Assembly: GCA_938036545.1 (NCBI GenBank)
Contig: CALHQJ010000024.1
Location: forward strand, 1-27,803
Direction of reading: 5' to 3'
DNA length: 27,803 bases
Source: an uncultured Clostridium sp.
Lineage (GTDB): Bacteria; Bacillota; Clostridia; Lachnospirales; Lachnospiraceae
The notes beneath the pieces were generated by a model. That model did not search any database, was not told the origin of the DNA, and was given only the letters and a program-made list of their open reading frames with translations. The position numbers and the translations under genes were made by a program. Below are positions 14,520 to 23,170 of this stretch, piece after piece; position 1 is the stretch's first letter, and every line of letters starts with the position of its first letter.

Positions 14520-15539
14520 ATGAAAGAGCAGTTAGAGAAAATCAAATCAGAAGCCCTGGCAAAGCTTGGAGCAGCTGATAAACTGGAAACATTAAATGAC
14601 ATCCGTGTGGCTTACCTGGGAAAAAAAGGTGAACTGACTACTGTATTAAAGAGTATGAAGGATGTAGCTCCAGAGGATCGTCCAAAAGTAGGACAGATGG
14701 TCAATGAAGTACGGGCAATGATTGAGAATAAGCTGGAAGAGACCAGAGAAGCCCTTGCAAGAAAAGCCAGAGAAGAGCAGATGGCAAAAGAAGTGATTGA
14801 CGTAACCCTTCCTGCCAACAGAAGCAGAATGGGACACAGCCATCCAAATACGATTGCCTTGGCTGAGGTAGAGCGTATCTTTGTTGGTATGGGGTATGAA
14901 GTGGTAGAAGGTCCAGAGGTAGAGTATGACAGATATAACTTTGAAAAGTTGAATATTCCAAAAGGACATCCGGCAAGAGATGAACAGGACACTTTCTATA
15001 TTAATGAAAATATTCTACTGAGAAGCCAGACTTCACCTGTTCAGGTTCGTACCATGGAAAACCGCAAGCCTCCTATCCGCATTATTGCTCCTGGAAGAGT
15101 ATTCCGTTCTGACGCAGTAGATGCTACTCATTCCCCATCCTTCCATCAGATTGAGGGACTGGTAATTGACAAGCACGTTACTTTCGCAGATTTAAAGGGT
15201 ACATTGGCTGAGTTTGCAAAGGAATTATTCGGTCCAGAGACCAAGGTAAAATTCCGCCCTCATCATTTCCCATTTACCGAACCAAGTGCAGAGGTGGATG
15301 TAAGCTGCTTTAAGTGCGGCGGAAAGGGCTGCCGGTTCTGTAAAGGTTCCGGATGGATTGAGATTTTAGGCTGTGGTATGGTGCATCCAAGAGTACTGGA
15401 AATGTGCGGTATTGATCCAAATGAATACTCCGGTTTTGCATTTGGTGTAGGCCTGGAGAGAATTGCCCTGTTGAAATATGAGATTGACGATATGAGACTG
15501 CTGTACGAGAATGACGCCCGTTTCTTAAAGCAGTTCTAA
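14520..15539 (+). CDS. pheS: Phenylalanine-tRNA ligase, alpha subunit
   Basis: PheS is the catalytic alpha subunit of the alpha2-beta2 enzyme that charges tRNA-Phe. The start is ATG 14520 (339 residues, MKEQLEKIKSEALAKL) with AAAGGAG upstream; longer in-frame readings start inside the attenuator. The N-terminal coiled coil (about 1-85) is followed by the class II catalytic core with motif 2 (FHQIEGLVIDK) and motif 3 (GFAFGVGLERIALLKY). An insertion CFKCGGKGCRFCKGSGW carries four Cys in two CxxC-like pairs and may bind a metal. It is co-transcribed with pheT, 36 bases downstream. Confidence 0.97.
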   Translation: MKEQLEKIKSEALAKLGAADKLETLNDIRVAYLGKKGELTTVLKSMKDVAPEDRPKVGQMVNEVRAMIENKLEETREALARKAREEQMAKEVIDVTLPANRSRMGHSHPNTIALAEVERIFVGMGYEVVEGPEVEYDRYNFEKLNIPKGHPARDEQDTFYINENILLRSQTSPVQVRTMENRKPPIRIIAPGRVFRSDAVDATHSPSFHQIEGLVIDKHVTFADLKGTLAEFAKELFGPETKVKFRPHHFPFTEPSAEVDVSCFKCGGKGCRFCKGSGWIEILGCGMVHPRVLEMCGIDPNEYSGFAFGVGLERIALLKYEIDDMRLLYENDARFLKQF

Positions 15540-15575
15540 ATTTGGATCAGAGTTGGATTAGAAGGAGAATAGATT

Positions 15576-17996
15576 ATGAATACAGCGTTATCATGGATTA
15601 AAGCATACGTTCCGGATCTGGACGTGACGGCTCAGGAATATACCGATGCCATGACACTGTCCGGAACCAAGGTGGAAGGATATGAGTGTCTGGACAAAAA
15701 TCTGGAAAAGATTGTAGTTGGACAGATTAAAAAAATTGAAAAGCATCCAGATGCAGATAAGCTGATTATTTGTCAGGTAGATGTGGGAACGGAAACCATT
15801 CAGATTGTAACCGGCGCTCCTAACGTAAAGGAAGGCGATAAGGTTCCTGTCGTATTAGACGGCGGAAAAGTAGCAGGCGGACATGACGGCGGTCCGCTTC
15901 CAGAAGAAGGAATCCGGATTAAAAGCGGCAAATTAAGAGGCATTGAGTCCCATGGCATGATGTGTTCCATTGAAGAACTGGGTTCCAATCGGGATATGTA
16001 TCCACTGGCTCCGGAAAGCGGAATCTATATTCTTCCAGAAGATACCCAGGTAGGCGCAGATGCAGTGGAAGTGTTAGGTCTTCACGATGTCGTATTTGAA
16101 TATGAAATTACCTCTAACCGTGTAGACTGCTACAGTGTACTGGGTATTGCAAGAGAGGCAGCCGCTACCTTTGGAAAATCATTTGTTCCTCCGGTTGTTA
16201 CAGAAAGTGGAAATGGAGAAGACATTCACGATTATTTAAAGGTTACTGTGGAAAACCAGGAACTTTGTCCAAGATACTGTGCCAGAATGGTAAAAAATAT
16301 TAAACTGGCTCCATCTCCAGAGTGGATGCAGAGACGTCTGGCAGCCAGCGGTATTCGTCCAATCAACAATATTGTAGATATTACCAACTACATTATGGAA
16401 GAATATGGACAGCCAATGCATGCATTTGACTATGATTTATTAGCTGGACATGAGATTGTGGTAAAATGTGCAGAGGACGGCGACGAGTTCCAGACCCTGG
16501 ACGGTCAGGTGAGAAAACTGGATCATACCGTTCTGATGATTAATGACGGCGAAAAAGCAGTCGGCATTGCAGGTATTATGGGCGGCGAAAACTCTAAAAT
16601 TACCGATGATGTAAAGAGCATGGTATTTGAGTGCGCCTGTTTTGACGGAACCAATATCCGTCTGTCTGCTAAGAAAGTAGGACTTCGTACCGATGCATCC
16701 GGCAAATTTGAAAAGGGTCTGGATCCAAATACAGCTATGGAGGCCATTAATCGTGCCTGCCAGTTAATCGAAGAACTGGGAGCCGGAGAAGTCGTAGGCG
16801 GTGTAATTGATGTTTGCGCTGGATTAAAAGAACCAAAGAGAATCCCGTTCCATCCGGATCGCATTAATAAGCTGCTTGGAACCGAGCTTTCCAAAGAAAC
16901 CATGTTAAGCTATTTTGAACCATTGGAAATCGGTTATGATAAAGAGACAGGAGAAGTGATTGCTCCTACCTGGAGACAGGATTTGGAGAGAGAGGCAGAT
17001 ATTGCGGAAGAAGTAGCCAGATTCTTTGGTTACGACAAGATTCCGACTACGCTGCCAGCAGGAGAGTCTACCACAGGAAAACTGTCCTATAAGCTGAGAA
17101 TTGAAGAAAAAGCAAGAGAAATTGCAGAATTCTCCGGTTTCTCACAGGCAATGACATACTCCTTTGAAAGTCCAAAGGTATTTGATAAGCTGTTAATTCC
17201 GGCAGACTCCAGGCTGCGCCAGACCGTTGTAATTTCCAACCCATTAGGAGAAGATTTCAGCGTTATGCGTACACTGCCGTTAAACGGTATGCTGAGTTCT
17301 CTGTCTACCAACTACAACCGCAGAAATAAGGACGTCCGCCTGTATGAAATGGCAACCATTTACCTGCCAAAGAGCCTTCCGCTGACAGAACTTCCAGACG
17401 AGCGGATGCAGTTTGTACTGGGCATGTACGGAGACGGCGACTTCTTTACCATGAAAGGCGTAGTAGAAGAGTTCTTTGAAAGCGTAGGCATGACCGGACG
17501 CCTTCACTACGATCCAAAGGGCGATCATCCGTATCTCCATCCAGGAAGAAAGGCAGATATTGTATATAACAATACGGTAATTGGCTATTTGGGTGAAATT
17601 CATCCGGATGTAGCCGACAATTATAAGATTGGTGAGAAAGCATATGTGGCAGTGGTAGATATGCCTGCAATGCTAGAGTTCACTACATTTGACAGAAAAT
17701 ACGCTGGACTGGCAAAATTCCCTGCAGTAAGCAGAGATTTAAGTATGGTAGTTCCAAAAACTGTACTGGCAGGCCAGATTGAAGATATGATTGTTCAGAG
17801 AAGCGGAAAGATTCTGGAAGAGTGCAAGCTGTTTGATATTTATGAAGGCAGCCAGATTAAGGAAGGATATAAGTCTATGGCTTATTCCATTACCTTTAGA
17901 GCACAGGATCACACTCTGGAAGAAAAAGAGATTACCGGCGTAATGAATAAAATTTTAAATGGCCTTCAGGGAATGGGAATTGAACTGAGAGCATAA
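15576..17996 (+). CDS. pheT: Phenylalanine-tRNA ligase, beta subunit
   Basis: PheT is the 806-residue beta subunit, which carries tRNA binding and editing. Domains in order: N-terminal region with the EMAPII-like tRNA-binding fold (about 40-150, GQIKKIEKHPDADKLIICQVDVG), B3/B4 editing domain (about 210-390, including NRVDCYSVLGIAREAAA upstream and GIAGIMGG), B5 domain (about 410-475), a catalytic-like core, and the C-terminal anticodon-binding FDX-ACB domain (about 710-806, FPAVSRDLSMVVP). Length is normal. GAAGGAGA precedes the ATG. It is closed by the terminator at 18003. Confidence 0.98.
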   Translation: MNTALSWIKAYVPDLDVTAQEYTDAMTLSGTKVEGYECLDKNLEKIVVGQIKKIEKHPDADKLIICQVDVGTETIQIVTGAPNVKEGDKVPVVLDGGKVAGGHDGGPLPEEGIRIKSGKLRGIESHGMMCSIEELGSNRDMYPLAPESGIYILPEDTQVGADAVEVLGLHDVVFEYEITSNRVDCYSVLGIAREAAATFGKSFVPPVVTESGNGEDIHDYLKVTVENQELCPRYCARMVKNIKLAPSPEWMQRRLAASGIRPINNIVDITNYIMEEYGQPMHAFDYDLLAGHEIVVKCAEDGDEFQTLDGQVRKLDHTVLMINDGEKAVGIAGIMGGENSKITDDVKSMVFECACFDGTNIRLSAKKVGLRTDASGKFEKGLDPNTAMEAINRACQLIEELGAGEVVGGVIDVCAGLKEPKRIPFHPDRINKLLGTELSKETMLSYFEPLEIGYDKETGEVIAPTWRQDLEREADIAEEVARFFGYDKIPTTLPAGESTTGKLSYKLRIEEKAREIAEFSGFSQAMTYSFESPKVFDKLLIPADSRLRQTVVISNPLGEDFSVMRTLPLNGMLSSLSTNYNRRNKDVRLYEMATIYLPKSLPLTELPDERMQFVLGMYGDGDFFTMKGVVEEFFESVGMTGRLHYDPKGDHPYLHPGRKADIVYNNTVIGYLGEIHPDVADNYKIGEKAYVAVVDMPAMLEFTTFDRKYAGLAKFPAVSRDLSMVVPKTVLAGQIEDMIVQRSGKILEECKLFDIYEGSQIKEGYKSMAYSITFRAQDHTLEEKEITGVMNKILNGLQGMGIELRA

Positions 17997-18002
17997 GAAA
18001 AC

Positions 18003-18041
18003 GAGGGTGCTGCAAAATTTGCAGCGCCCTCTTGATTTTTT
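18003..18041 (+). terminator. Rho-independent terminator of pheST
   Basis: Arms 18003-18016 and 18018-18031 (GAGGGTGCTGC with GCAGCGCCCTC) pair with one wobble and are followed by a TTGATTTTTT tract. It lies 6 bases after the pheT stop. Confidence 0.92.
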
Positions 18042-18213
18042 GCTATAAACCTGGATTGGTGTGTTTACATGGAAGCAAATATTATATGATAGATTAGATG
18101 AAAAAACAAGAAATAATTCAAAAAATATGTAAAAAATATTGTTTTTGGTCGAATACATAATAATAAACGAGAAGTGAATTAGTAAAAACTCATAAAGAAA
18201 TTTACAAAAATGC
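18042..18213. other. AT-rich spacer upstream of the sugar-transport promoter
   Basis: This stretch is strongly A+T rich, with several A-tracts (AAAAAAC, AAAAAATA, GTAAAAACT) that could act as an UP element or bent DNA for the promoter at 18214. I see no gene, RNA or clear inverted repeat in it. Confidence 0.4.
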
Positions 18214-18242
18214 TTGAATTTATAACAAAACTATGGTATATT
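18214..18242 (+). promoter_or_regulatory. Promoter of the maltodextrin-type ABC operon
   Basis: TTGAAT (18214-18219) and TATATT (18237-18242) are 17 bases apart. Transcription would start near 18249, only about 8 bases before the palindromic operator, leaving a leader of about 135 nt before the binding-protein ATG. Confidence 0.75.
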
Positions 18243-18256
18243 GATTACATCAAATT

Positions 18257-18280
18257 GGAAACGTTACCGATAACGTTGCC
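18257..18280. promoter_or_regulatory. Tandem/palindromic LacI-family operator
   Basis: A 24-bp near-palindrome (20 of 24 positions symmetric) contains two AACGTT cores, at 18260-18265 and 18272-18277, centred 12 bp apart. Each core is itself inside a palindromic GGAAACGTTACC or ATAACGTTGC unit with the central CG step typical of LacI-family sites. The first unit with its flank (TTGGAAACGTTACC) also approaches a CcpA cre consensus. It lies just downstream of the predicted start point, where bound repressor would block transcription. The obvious candidate ligand is the LacI regulator at 23171. Confidence 0.75.
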
Positions 18281-18383
18281 GGAACAAACTGCAAGATACA
18301 GATCACAAGCATAACCTGCAAAAAAGCGGCTGGTTCCGAAAACGTCAGGGTAAAGAAAAGTTCAAAGAAGGGACGGGTTTATT

Positions 18384-19790
18384 ATGAAATTAAAGAAATT
18401 AGCAGCAGTATCATTATCAGCAGCTATGGTAGTTGGAGCAATGACCGCATGTGGAAGTTCTGAGCAGAATGCACCTGCAGAGACGACAGCAGGCACAACT
18501 GCAGCAACGGAGACCGAGACAAAGGCTGAGGAAGAGACTGCAAAGGCAGCTGAGCCAGTAGGAGACGGAGCAGTTTACTATCTGAATTTTAAACCAGAAC
18601 AGGCTGACCAGTGGGGAGATTTAGCCGCTGCTTATACAGATGAAACTGGCGTACCAGTTACCGTTGTAACTGCAGCTTCCGGTACATATGAACAGACATT
18701 AAAGTCTGAGATGGCTAAGAGTAATGCGCCTACTTTGTTCCAGGTGAACGGTCCTGTAGGTCTGGCATCTTGGAAGGATTACTGTTATGACTTAAAAGAC
18801 AGTGCAGTTTATAAAGATTTATCTAGTGACGAATTTGCACTGATTGATGAATCCGGCGCAGTAAAGAGCGTTGCTTATGTAATTGAGACTTATGGCCTGA
18901 TTTATAATAAGAAGATTTTAAATGATTACATTGCCATGGACGGCGCAGTGATTTCTTCTATTGACGAGATTAATAATTTTGAAACCTTAAAGGCAGTTGC
19001 AGAGGATCTGCAGGCAAAGAAAGACGACTTAGGTATTCTGGGTGCATTTACTTCTGCCGGATTTGATGCATCTTCTGACTGGAGATTTAAGACCCATCTG
19101 GCAAACCTTCCATTATACTATGAGTACAAAGCAGATGGAATTACTTCTACAGATGCAGTAAAGGGAACTTACTTGGATAACTACAAGCAGATTTTTGATT
19201 TGTATATCAACAATTCTACCTGTGAGCCAACTCTGCTTTCCGGAAAGACCGGCGAAGACGCTTCTTCTGAATTTGCATTAGGTGAAGCCGTATTCTATCA
19301 GAACGGAACCTGGGCTTACAATGATATTAAAGAAAACGAAGTTGCAGACGAGGATCTGGGAATGCTTCCGATCTATATTGGTGTAGAGGGAGAAGAAAAA
19401 CAGGGACTTTGTACTGGTTCTGAAAACTACTGGTGCGTTAACAGCAAGGCTTCTGAGGCAGACATTCAGGCAACCCTGGACTTCTTACAGTGGGTAGTAG
19501 AAAGTGAAACTGGACGGAAAGGCCTGGCAGACATGGGATTCGTAACTCCATTTACCACCTTTACAGAAGAATATTTACCAGCTAATCCACTGGTGGCAGC
19601 AGCAGCCGAGGATGTAAAGAAAGGCAATACTGTTGTAACCTGGAATTTTACTACCATGCCGTCAGAAGAGTGGAAGAATCAGTTAGGCAGTGCCCTTTTG
19701 GAATATGCGCAGGGAACAGGCGACTGGGCTGCAGTAGAAACCGCTTTTGTTGAGGGATGGGCAGCAGAATATCAGGCGGCAAATAATTAA
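18384..19790 (+). CDS. ABC sugar transporter, extracellular solute-binding lipoprotein
   Basis: A 468-residue family 1 solute-binding lipoprotein that captures sugar outside the cell for the permeases encoded next. The signal peptide ends at lipobox AMTAC with lipidated Cys23. A Thr/Glu/Ala-rich flexible linker (about 24-65) tethers the binding domain, followed by the two-lobed periplasmic-binding fold (about 70-468), with FQVNGPVG and aromatic residues such as ENYWCVN that suit sugar stacking. GAAGGGACGGG precedes the ATG. Neighbouring malQ suggests maltodextrin or malto-oligosaccharide as substrate; this is inference. Confidence 0.9.
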   Translation: MKLKKLAAVSLSAAMVVGAMTACGSSEQNAPAETTAGTTAATETETKAEEETAKAAEPVGDGAVYYLNFKPEQADQWGDLAAAYTDETGVPVTVVTAASGTYEQTLKSEMAKSNAPTLFQVNGPVGLASWKDYCYDLKDSAVYKDLSSDEFALIDESGAVKSVAYVIETYGLIYNKKILNDYIAMDGAVISSIDEINNFETLKAVAEDLQAKKDDLGILGAFTSAGFDASSDWRFKTHLANLPLYYEYKADGITSTDAVKGTYLDNYKQIFDLYINNSTCEPTLLSGKTGEDASSEFALGEAVFYQNGTWAYNDIKENEVADEDLGMLPIYIGVEGEEKQGLCTGSENYWCVNSKASEADIQATLDFLQWVVESETGRKGLADMGFVTPFTTFTEEYLPANPLVAAAAEDVKKGNTVVTWNFTTMPSEEWKNQLGSALLEYAQGTGDWAAVETAFVEGWAAEYQAANN

Positions 19791-19805
19791 AACCGTAATT
19801 GAGAC

Positions 19806-19840
19806 GGGGTGGGTGGATTTCACCCATCCCATCTTTTTTT
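19806..19840 (+). terminator. Intra-operon stem-loop terminator after the binding-protein gene
   Basis: Arms GGGGTGGGTG (19806-19815) and CACCCATCCC (19821-19830) pair over 10 bp with one G-T wobble around a 5-nt loop, followed by ATC and seven T. It sits between the binding protein and the first permease. Partial termination or 3'-end protection here would keep the binding protein in excess over the permeases. Confidence 0.8.
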
Positions 19841-19863
19841 CACAGAATTAGGAGAGAAACCAT

Positions 19864-20706
19864 ATGGAAAAAGCAATCAAACGATATTTTCCGATTTTTG
19901 TACTTCCTACGCTGGCGGCCTTTACCATGGGATTTATTGCGCCGTTTCTGGTAGGAGTGTATTTGTCCTTCTGCAAGTTTACGACCATCAATGATGCAGT
20001 GTTTATTGGATTTTCCAATTATACCAAGATTTTTTCAGACGGAACCTTTGTCCATTCCCTTTGGTATACGGCACTATTTACCATTGTCAGCGTAGTGCTG
20101 ATTAACTTTTTTGCATTTGCAGCAGCGATGCTTTTAACCAGAAAGATTCGGGGAACCAATCTGTTCCGTACCGTATTTTTCATGCCTAATTTAATCGGCG
20201 GCATTATTTTAGGCTACATCTGGAACCTTTTGCTCAACGGAATCCTGCAGTTTTTTGATAAAACCCTGACCTTTTCTTCGGTATATGGTTTTTGGGGACT
20301 GGTTATCTTAATGTGCTGGCAGCAGATTGGATATATGATGATTATCTATATTGCAGGAATCCAGAATATTCCAGGAGAACTAATAGAAGCAGCCAAAATT
20401 GACGGAGCAGATAAGTGGGCGCTTTTGAAAAATGTTACCATTCCGATGGTAATGCCATCTATTACAGTGTGCACCTTTTTGACTTTAACCAATGGTTTTA
20501 AGCTGTTTGACCAGAACCTGGCTCTTACCAACGGCGAACCGTCTAACATGTCAGAAATGCTGGCCCTGAATATTTTTAATACATTTTATGGGCGTACGGG
20601 ATGGGAAGGCGTTGGACAGGCAAAAGCAGTGGTATTTTTCCTGCTGGTAGCAGTCATTGCCGTAGCTCAGAACAGACTGACGAGACAGAAGGAGGTGCAG
20701 CAGTAA
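19864..20706 (+). CDS. ABC sugar transporter permease, MalF/UgpA type
   Basis: This 280-residue inner-membrane permease has about six helices. The cytoplasmic EAA loop that docks the ATPase reads EAAKIDGADKWALLKNVTIPMVMPS (about 177-200). It lacks the extra N-terminal helices of enterobacterial MalF, as is usual in Firmicutes CUT1 systems. GGAGAG precedes ATG 19864. It pairs with the permease starting 1 base after its stop. No ATPase gene is present in the locus. Confidence 0.93.
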   Translation: MEKAIKRYFPIFVLPTLAAFTMGFIAPFLVGVYLSFCKFTTINDAVFIGFSNYTKIFSDGTFVHSLWYTALFTIVSVVLINFFAFAAAMLLTRKIRGTNLFRTVFFMPNLIGGIILGYIWNLLLNGILQFFDKTLTFSSVYGFWGLVILMCWQQIGYMMIIYIAGIQNIPGELIEAAKIDGADKWALLKNVTIPMVMPSITVCTFLTLTNGFKLFDQNLALTNGEPSNMSEMLALNIFNTFYGRTGWEGVGQAKAVVFFLLVAVIAVAQNRLTRQKEVQQ

Positions 20707-20707
20707 T

Positions 20708-21547
20708 ATGGCAACAAAGAAACGAAGAATGGATCGGATTTTGACTGTGATTTTTTCTGTGATTTCTGTCATTTATCTGGTTCCCATAGCTTTAGTGGTA
20801 CTGAATTCATTTAAGAAAAAAGCATATATCAGCCGTTATCCCTTTAAAATTCCTACTGGAAAGATGTTTGTAGGACTGGATAATTACATTAACGGTATTA
20901 AGAAAACCGGATTTTTTGAAGCCTTTGGATGGACATTATTTATTACGGTTGCATCTGTGGCTGTGATTATTTTGTGTACCTCTATGTGTGCATGGTATAT
21001 CAGCCGTGTGAAAAATGCAGTAACCTCTACCATCTATTATCTGTGTTTGTTTTCCATGATTGTGCCGTTCCAGATGGTAATGTTTCCGCTGTCTAAAATT
21101 GCAGATATGCTGGGGCTGACTACTCCCTGGGGGCTGGTAATCGTCTATCTGGGATTTGGCGCAGGGCTTTCGGTCTTTATGTTTACGGGATTTGTAAAAT
21201 CCATTCCGCTGGAGATAGAAGAAGCGGCTATGATGGATGGCTGCACTCCGGTTCATACCTTTTTCAGAGTGGTGCTGCCGATTATGAAGCCGACCTGCGT
21301 GACAGTCGCTATTTTACAGGCAATGTGGATCTGGAATGACTATTTGCTGCCCTATCTGATTCTGGATATGACAAAATACAAGACCATCTCCATTGCGGTT
21401 CAATATTTAAGAGGCGGTTACGGTTCTATCGACATGGGCGCTATGATGGGCGTTTTAGTATTGGCAATTATTCCGATTGTAGCGTTTTACCTGTCATGCC
21501 AGAAATATATCATTGAAGGCGTGGTAGCAGGCGCAGTAAAAGGTTAG
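20708..21547 (+). CDS. ABC sugar transporter permease, MalG/UgpE type
   Basis: The second CUT1 permease has 279 residues and six predicted helices, starting MATKKRRMDRILTVIFSVISVIYLVPIALVVLNSFKK. The EAA loop reads EEAAMMDGCTPVHTFFRVVLPIMKPT (about 176-200). Its start lies just after the upstream stop and its ribosome site GAAGGAGG is inside the end of that gene, so the two permeases are translationally coupled. It forms the heterodimeric channel with the preceding product. The energising ATPase is presumably an MsmK-like shared subunit encoded elsewhere. Confidence 0.93.
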   Translation: MATKKRRMDRILTVIFSVISVIYLVPIALVVLNSFKKKAYISRYPFKIPTGKMFVGLDNYINGIKKTGFFEAFGWTLFITVASVAVIILCTSMCAWYISRVKNAVTSTIYYLCLFSMIVPFQMVMFPLSKIADMLGLTTPWGLVIVYLGFGAGLSVFMFTGFVKSIPLEIEEAAMMDGCTPVHTFFRVVLPIMKPTCVTVAILQAMWIWNDYLLPYLILDMTKYKTISIAVQYLRGGYGSIDMGAMMGVLVLAIIPIVAFYLSCQKYIIEGVVAGAVKG

Positions 21548-21587
21548 GAATAACAGGTTAAAAGTAAGAGATTAAAGGAGAAAGACT

Positions 21588-23108
21588 ATGATGCGCAGGG
21601 CAGGGATACTGCTTCCGGTCTCCAGCCTTCCGTCCCCATACGGAATCGGAGCATTTTCCAGGGAAGCATATGAATTTGTGGATTTATTAAAAGCAGCAGG
21701 ACAGAGTTACTGGCAGATTCTTCCTATGGGGCCTACCGGATATGGGGATTCTCCTTATCAGTCTTTTTCTGCATTTGCAGGAAATCCCTATTTCATTGAT
21801 TTGGAGAGATTAATAGAAGAAGGCCTTTTAACCAGAGAAGAGTGTGAAGAGGCTGATTTTGGAGATGACAGCAGTTATATTAACTATGGAAAGCTGTATC
21901 ACAGCCGGCCGGCAGTGCTTCATAAGGCGTTTGTGCGGTGGAAAACGGCTTTTTGCGGTCCTGGAACGATAAAAGAATTTTTAGAGTCAGGGCTGGGAGA
22001 GGAAACCAGAGATTATTGTCTGTATATGGCCATTAAGCACCATTTTGGAGAAGCCTGCTGGGCTTCGTGGGATCAGGAGATTAAGCTTAGAAAACCGGAG
22101 GCTATGAAGTTTTATCAGCAGCTTCTGGAAGAAGAAATTTTATTTTATGAATTTTTGCAGATGATTTTTCTAAAACAGTGGAAGGCATTAAAGGAGTATG
22201 CCCACAGCCGGGAAATCCAGATTATTGGAGATATTCCCATTTATGTGGCCTTTGACAGTGCAGATGCCTGGGCCCATCCGGAGCTGTTTCAGTTCGATGA
22301 AACTGGTATGCCTGCGGCAGTAGCCGGATGTCCGCCGGATGGATTTTCTGCTGACGGCCAGTTGTGGGGAAATCCGCTGTACCGCTGGGATTACCATGAA
22401 AAAACCGGATATGCCTGGTGGATGCGCCGTATGGCCTATTGCTTCCAAATGTATGACGTGGTGCGGGTGGATCATTTCAGGGGTTTTGATGAATACTATT
22501 CCATTCCGGCAGGAGAAACAACGGCGGTTCACGGCCACTGGGAAAAAGGCCCAGGGCTGTCAATTTTTAAAAAAATGCAGAAAACCTTTGGAACCGTAAA
22601 TATTATTGCAGAAGATTTGGGATTTGTGACAGACAGCGTGGAGAAGCTGGTGAAGGATACGGGCTTTCCTGGCATGAAGGTACTGCAGTTTGCTTTTGAT
22701 TCCAGAGAAGAGAGCAATTATCTGCCCCATTGTTATCCTCATAACTGCGTGGTTTATACGGGAACCCATGACAATGATACCATCTGCGGATGGTATGAAA
22801 CTCTGATAGCGGAAGATAAGCAGATGGCAGTCAATTATATGAACAGTCAGAGGACGCCCAAATCAGAGATTCACTGGGATTTTATTCGCCTGGCTTTGGC
22901 AAGTGTGGCAGATTTGGCGGTGATTCCCCTTCAGGACTATCTGGGGCTGGACAGCAGAGCCAGGCTGAATACTCCTTCTACGCTGGGCAGAAACTGGGCA
23001 TGGAGAATGGAAAAAGGCGCATTTACTCAGGAGATTGTGGATAAGTGCCGGTTTATGGCTCAGATATACGGAAGAAATCCGGTTGACAAGGGCGTTTTAA
23101 GCAGGTAG
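21588..23108 (+). CDS. malQ: 4-alpha-glucanotransferase (amylomaltase)
   Basis: MalQ (GH77) disproportionates malto-oligosaccharides in the cytoplasm, transferring alpha-1,4-glucan chains and releasing glucose. The 506-residue length and opening RRAGILLPVSSLPSPYGIGAFS are typical. The catalytic nucleophile Asp lies in DVVRVDHFRGF, the acid/base Glu in IIAEDLGFVT, and the transition-state Asp in YTGTHDNDT, with substrate loops GPTGYGDSPYQS present. AAAGGAGA precedes the ATG pair at 21588. It follows the permeases by 40 bases and gives the best evidence that this operon handles maltodextrins. Confidence 0.97.
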   Translation: MMRRAGILLPVSSLPSPYGIGAFSREAYEFVDLLKAAGQSYWQILPMGPTGYGDSPYQSFSAFAGNPYFIDLERLIEEGLLTREECEEADFGDDSSYINYGKLYHSRPAVLHKAFVRWKTAFCGPGTIKEFLESGLGEETRDYCLYMAIKHHFGEACWASWDQEIKLRKPEAMKFYQQLLEEEILFYEFLQMIFLKQWKALKEYAHSREIQIIGDIPIYVAFDSADAWAHPELFQFDETGMPAAVAGCPPDGFSADGQLWGNPLYRWDYHEKTGYAWWMRRMAYCFQMYDVVRVDHFRGFDEYYSIPAGETTAVHGHWEKGPGLSIFKKMQKTFGTVNIIAEDLGFVTDSVEKLVKDTGFPGMKVLQFAFDSREESNYLPHCYPHNCVVYTGTHDNDTICGWYETLIAEDKQMAVNYMNSQRTPKSEIHWDFIRLALASVADLAVIPLQDYLGLDSRARLNTPSTLGRNWAWRMEKGAFTQEIVDKCRFMAQIYGRNPVDKGVLSR

Positions 23109-23170
23109 TATTACATCAGCGTACAGGGACGGCAATCTGTGTACAGCCAGAATAGAAAAGGGGACGTGGA

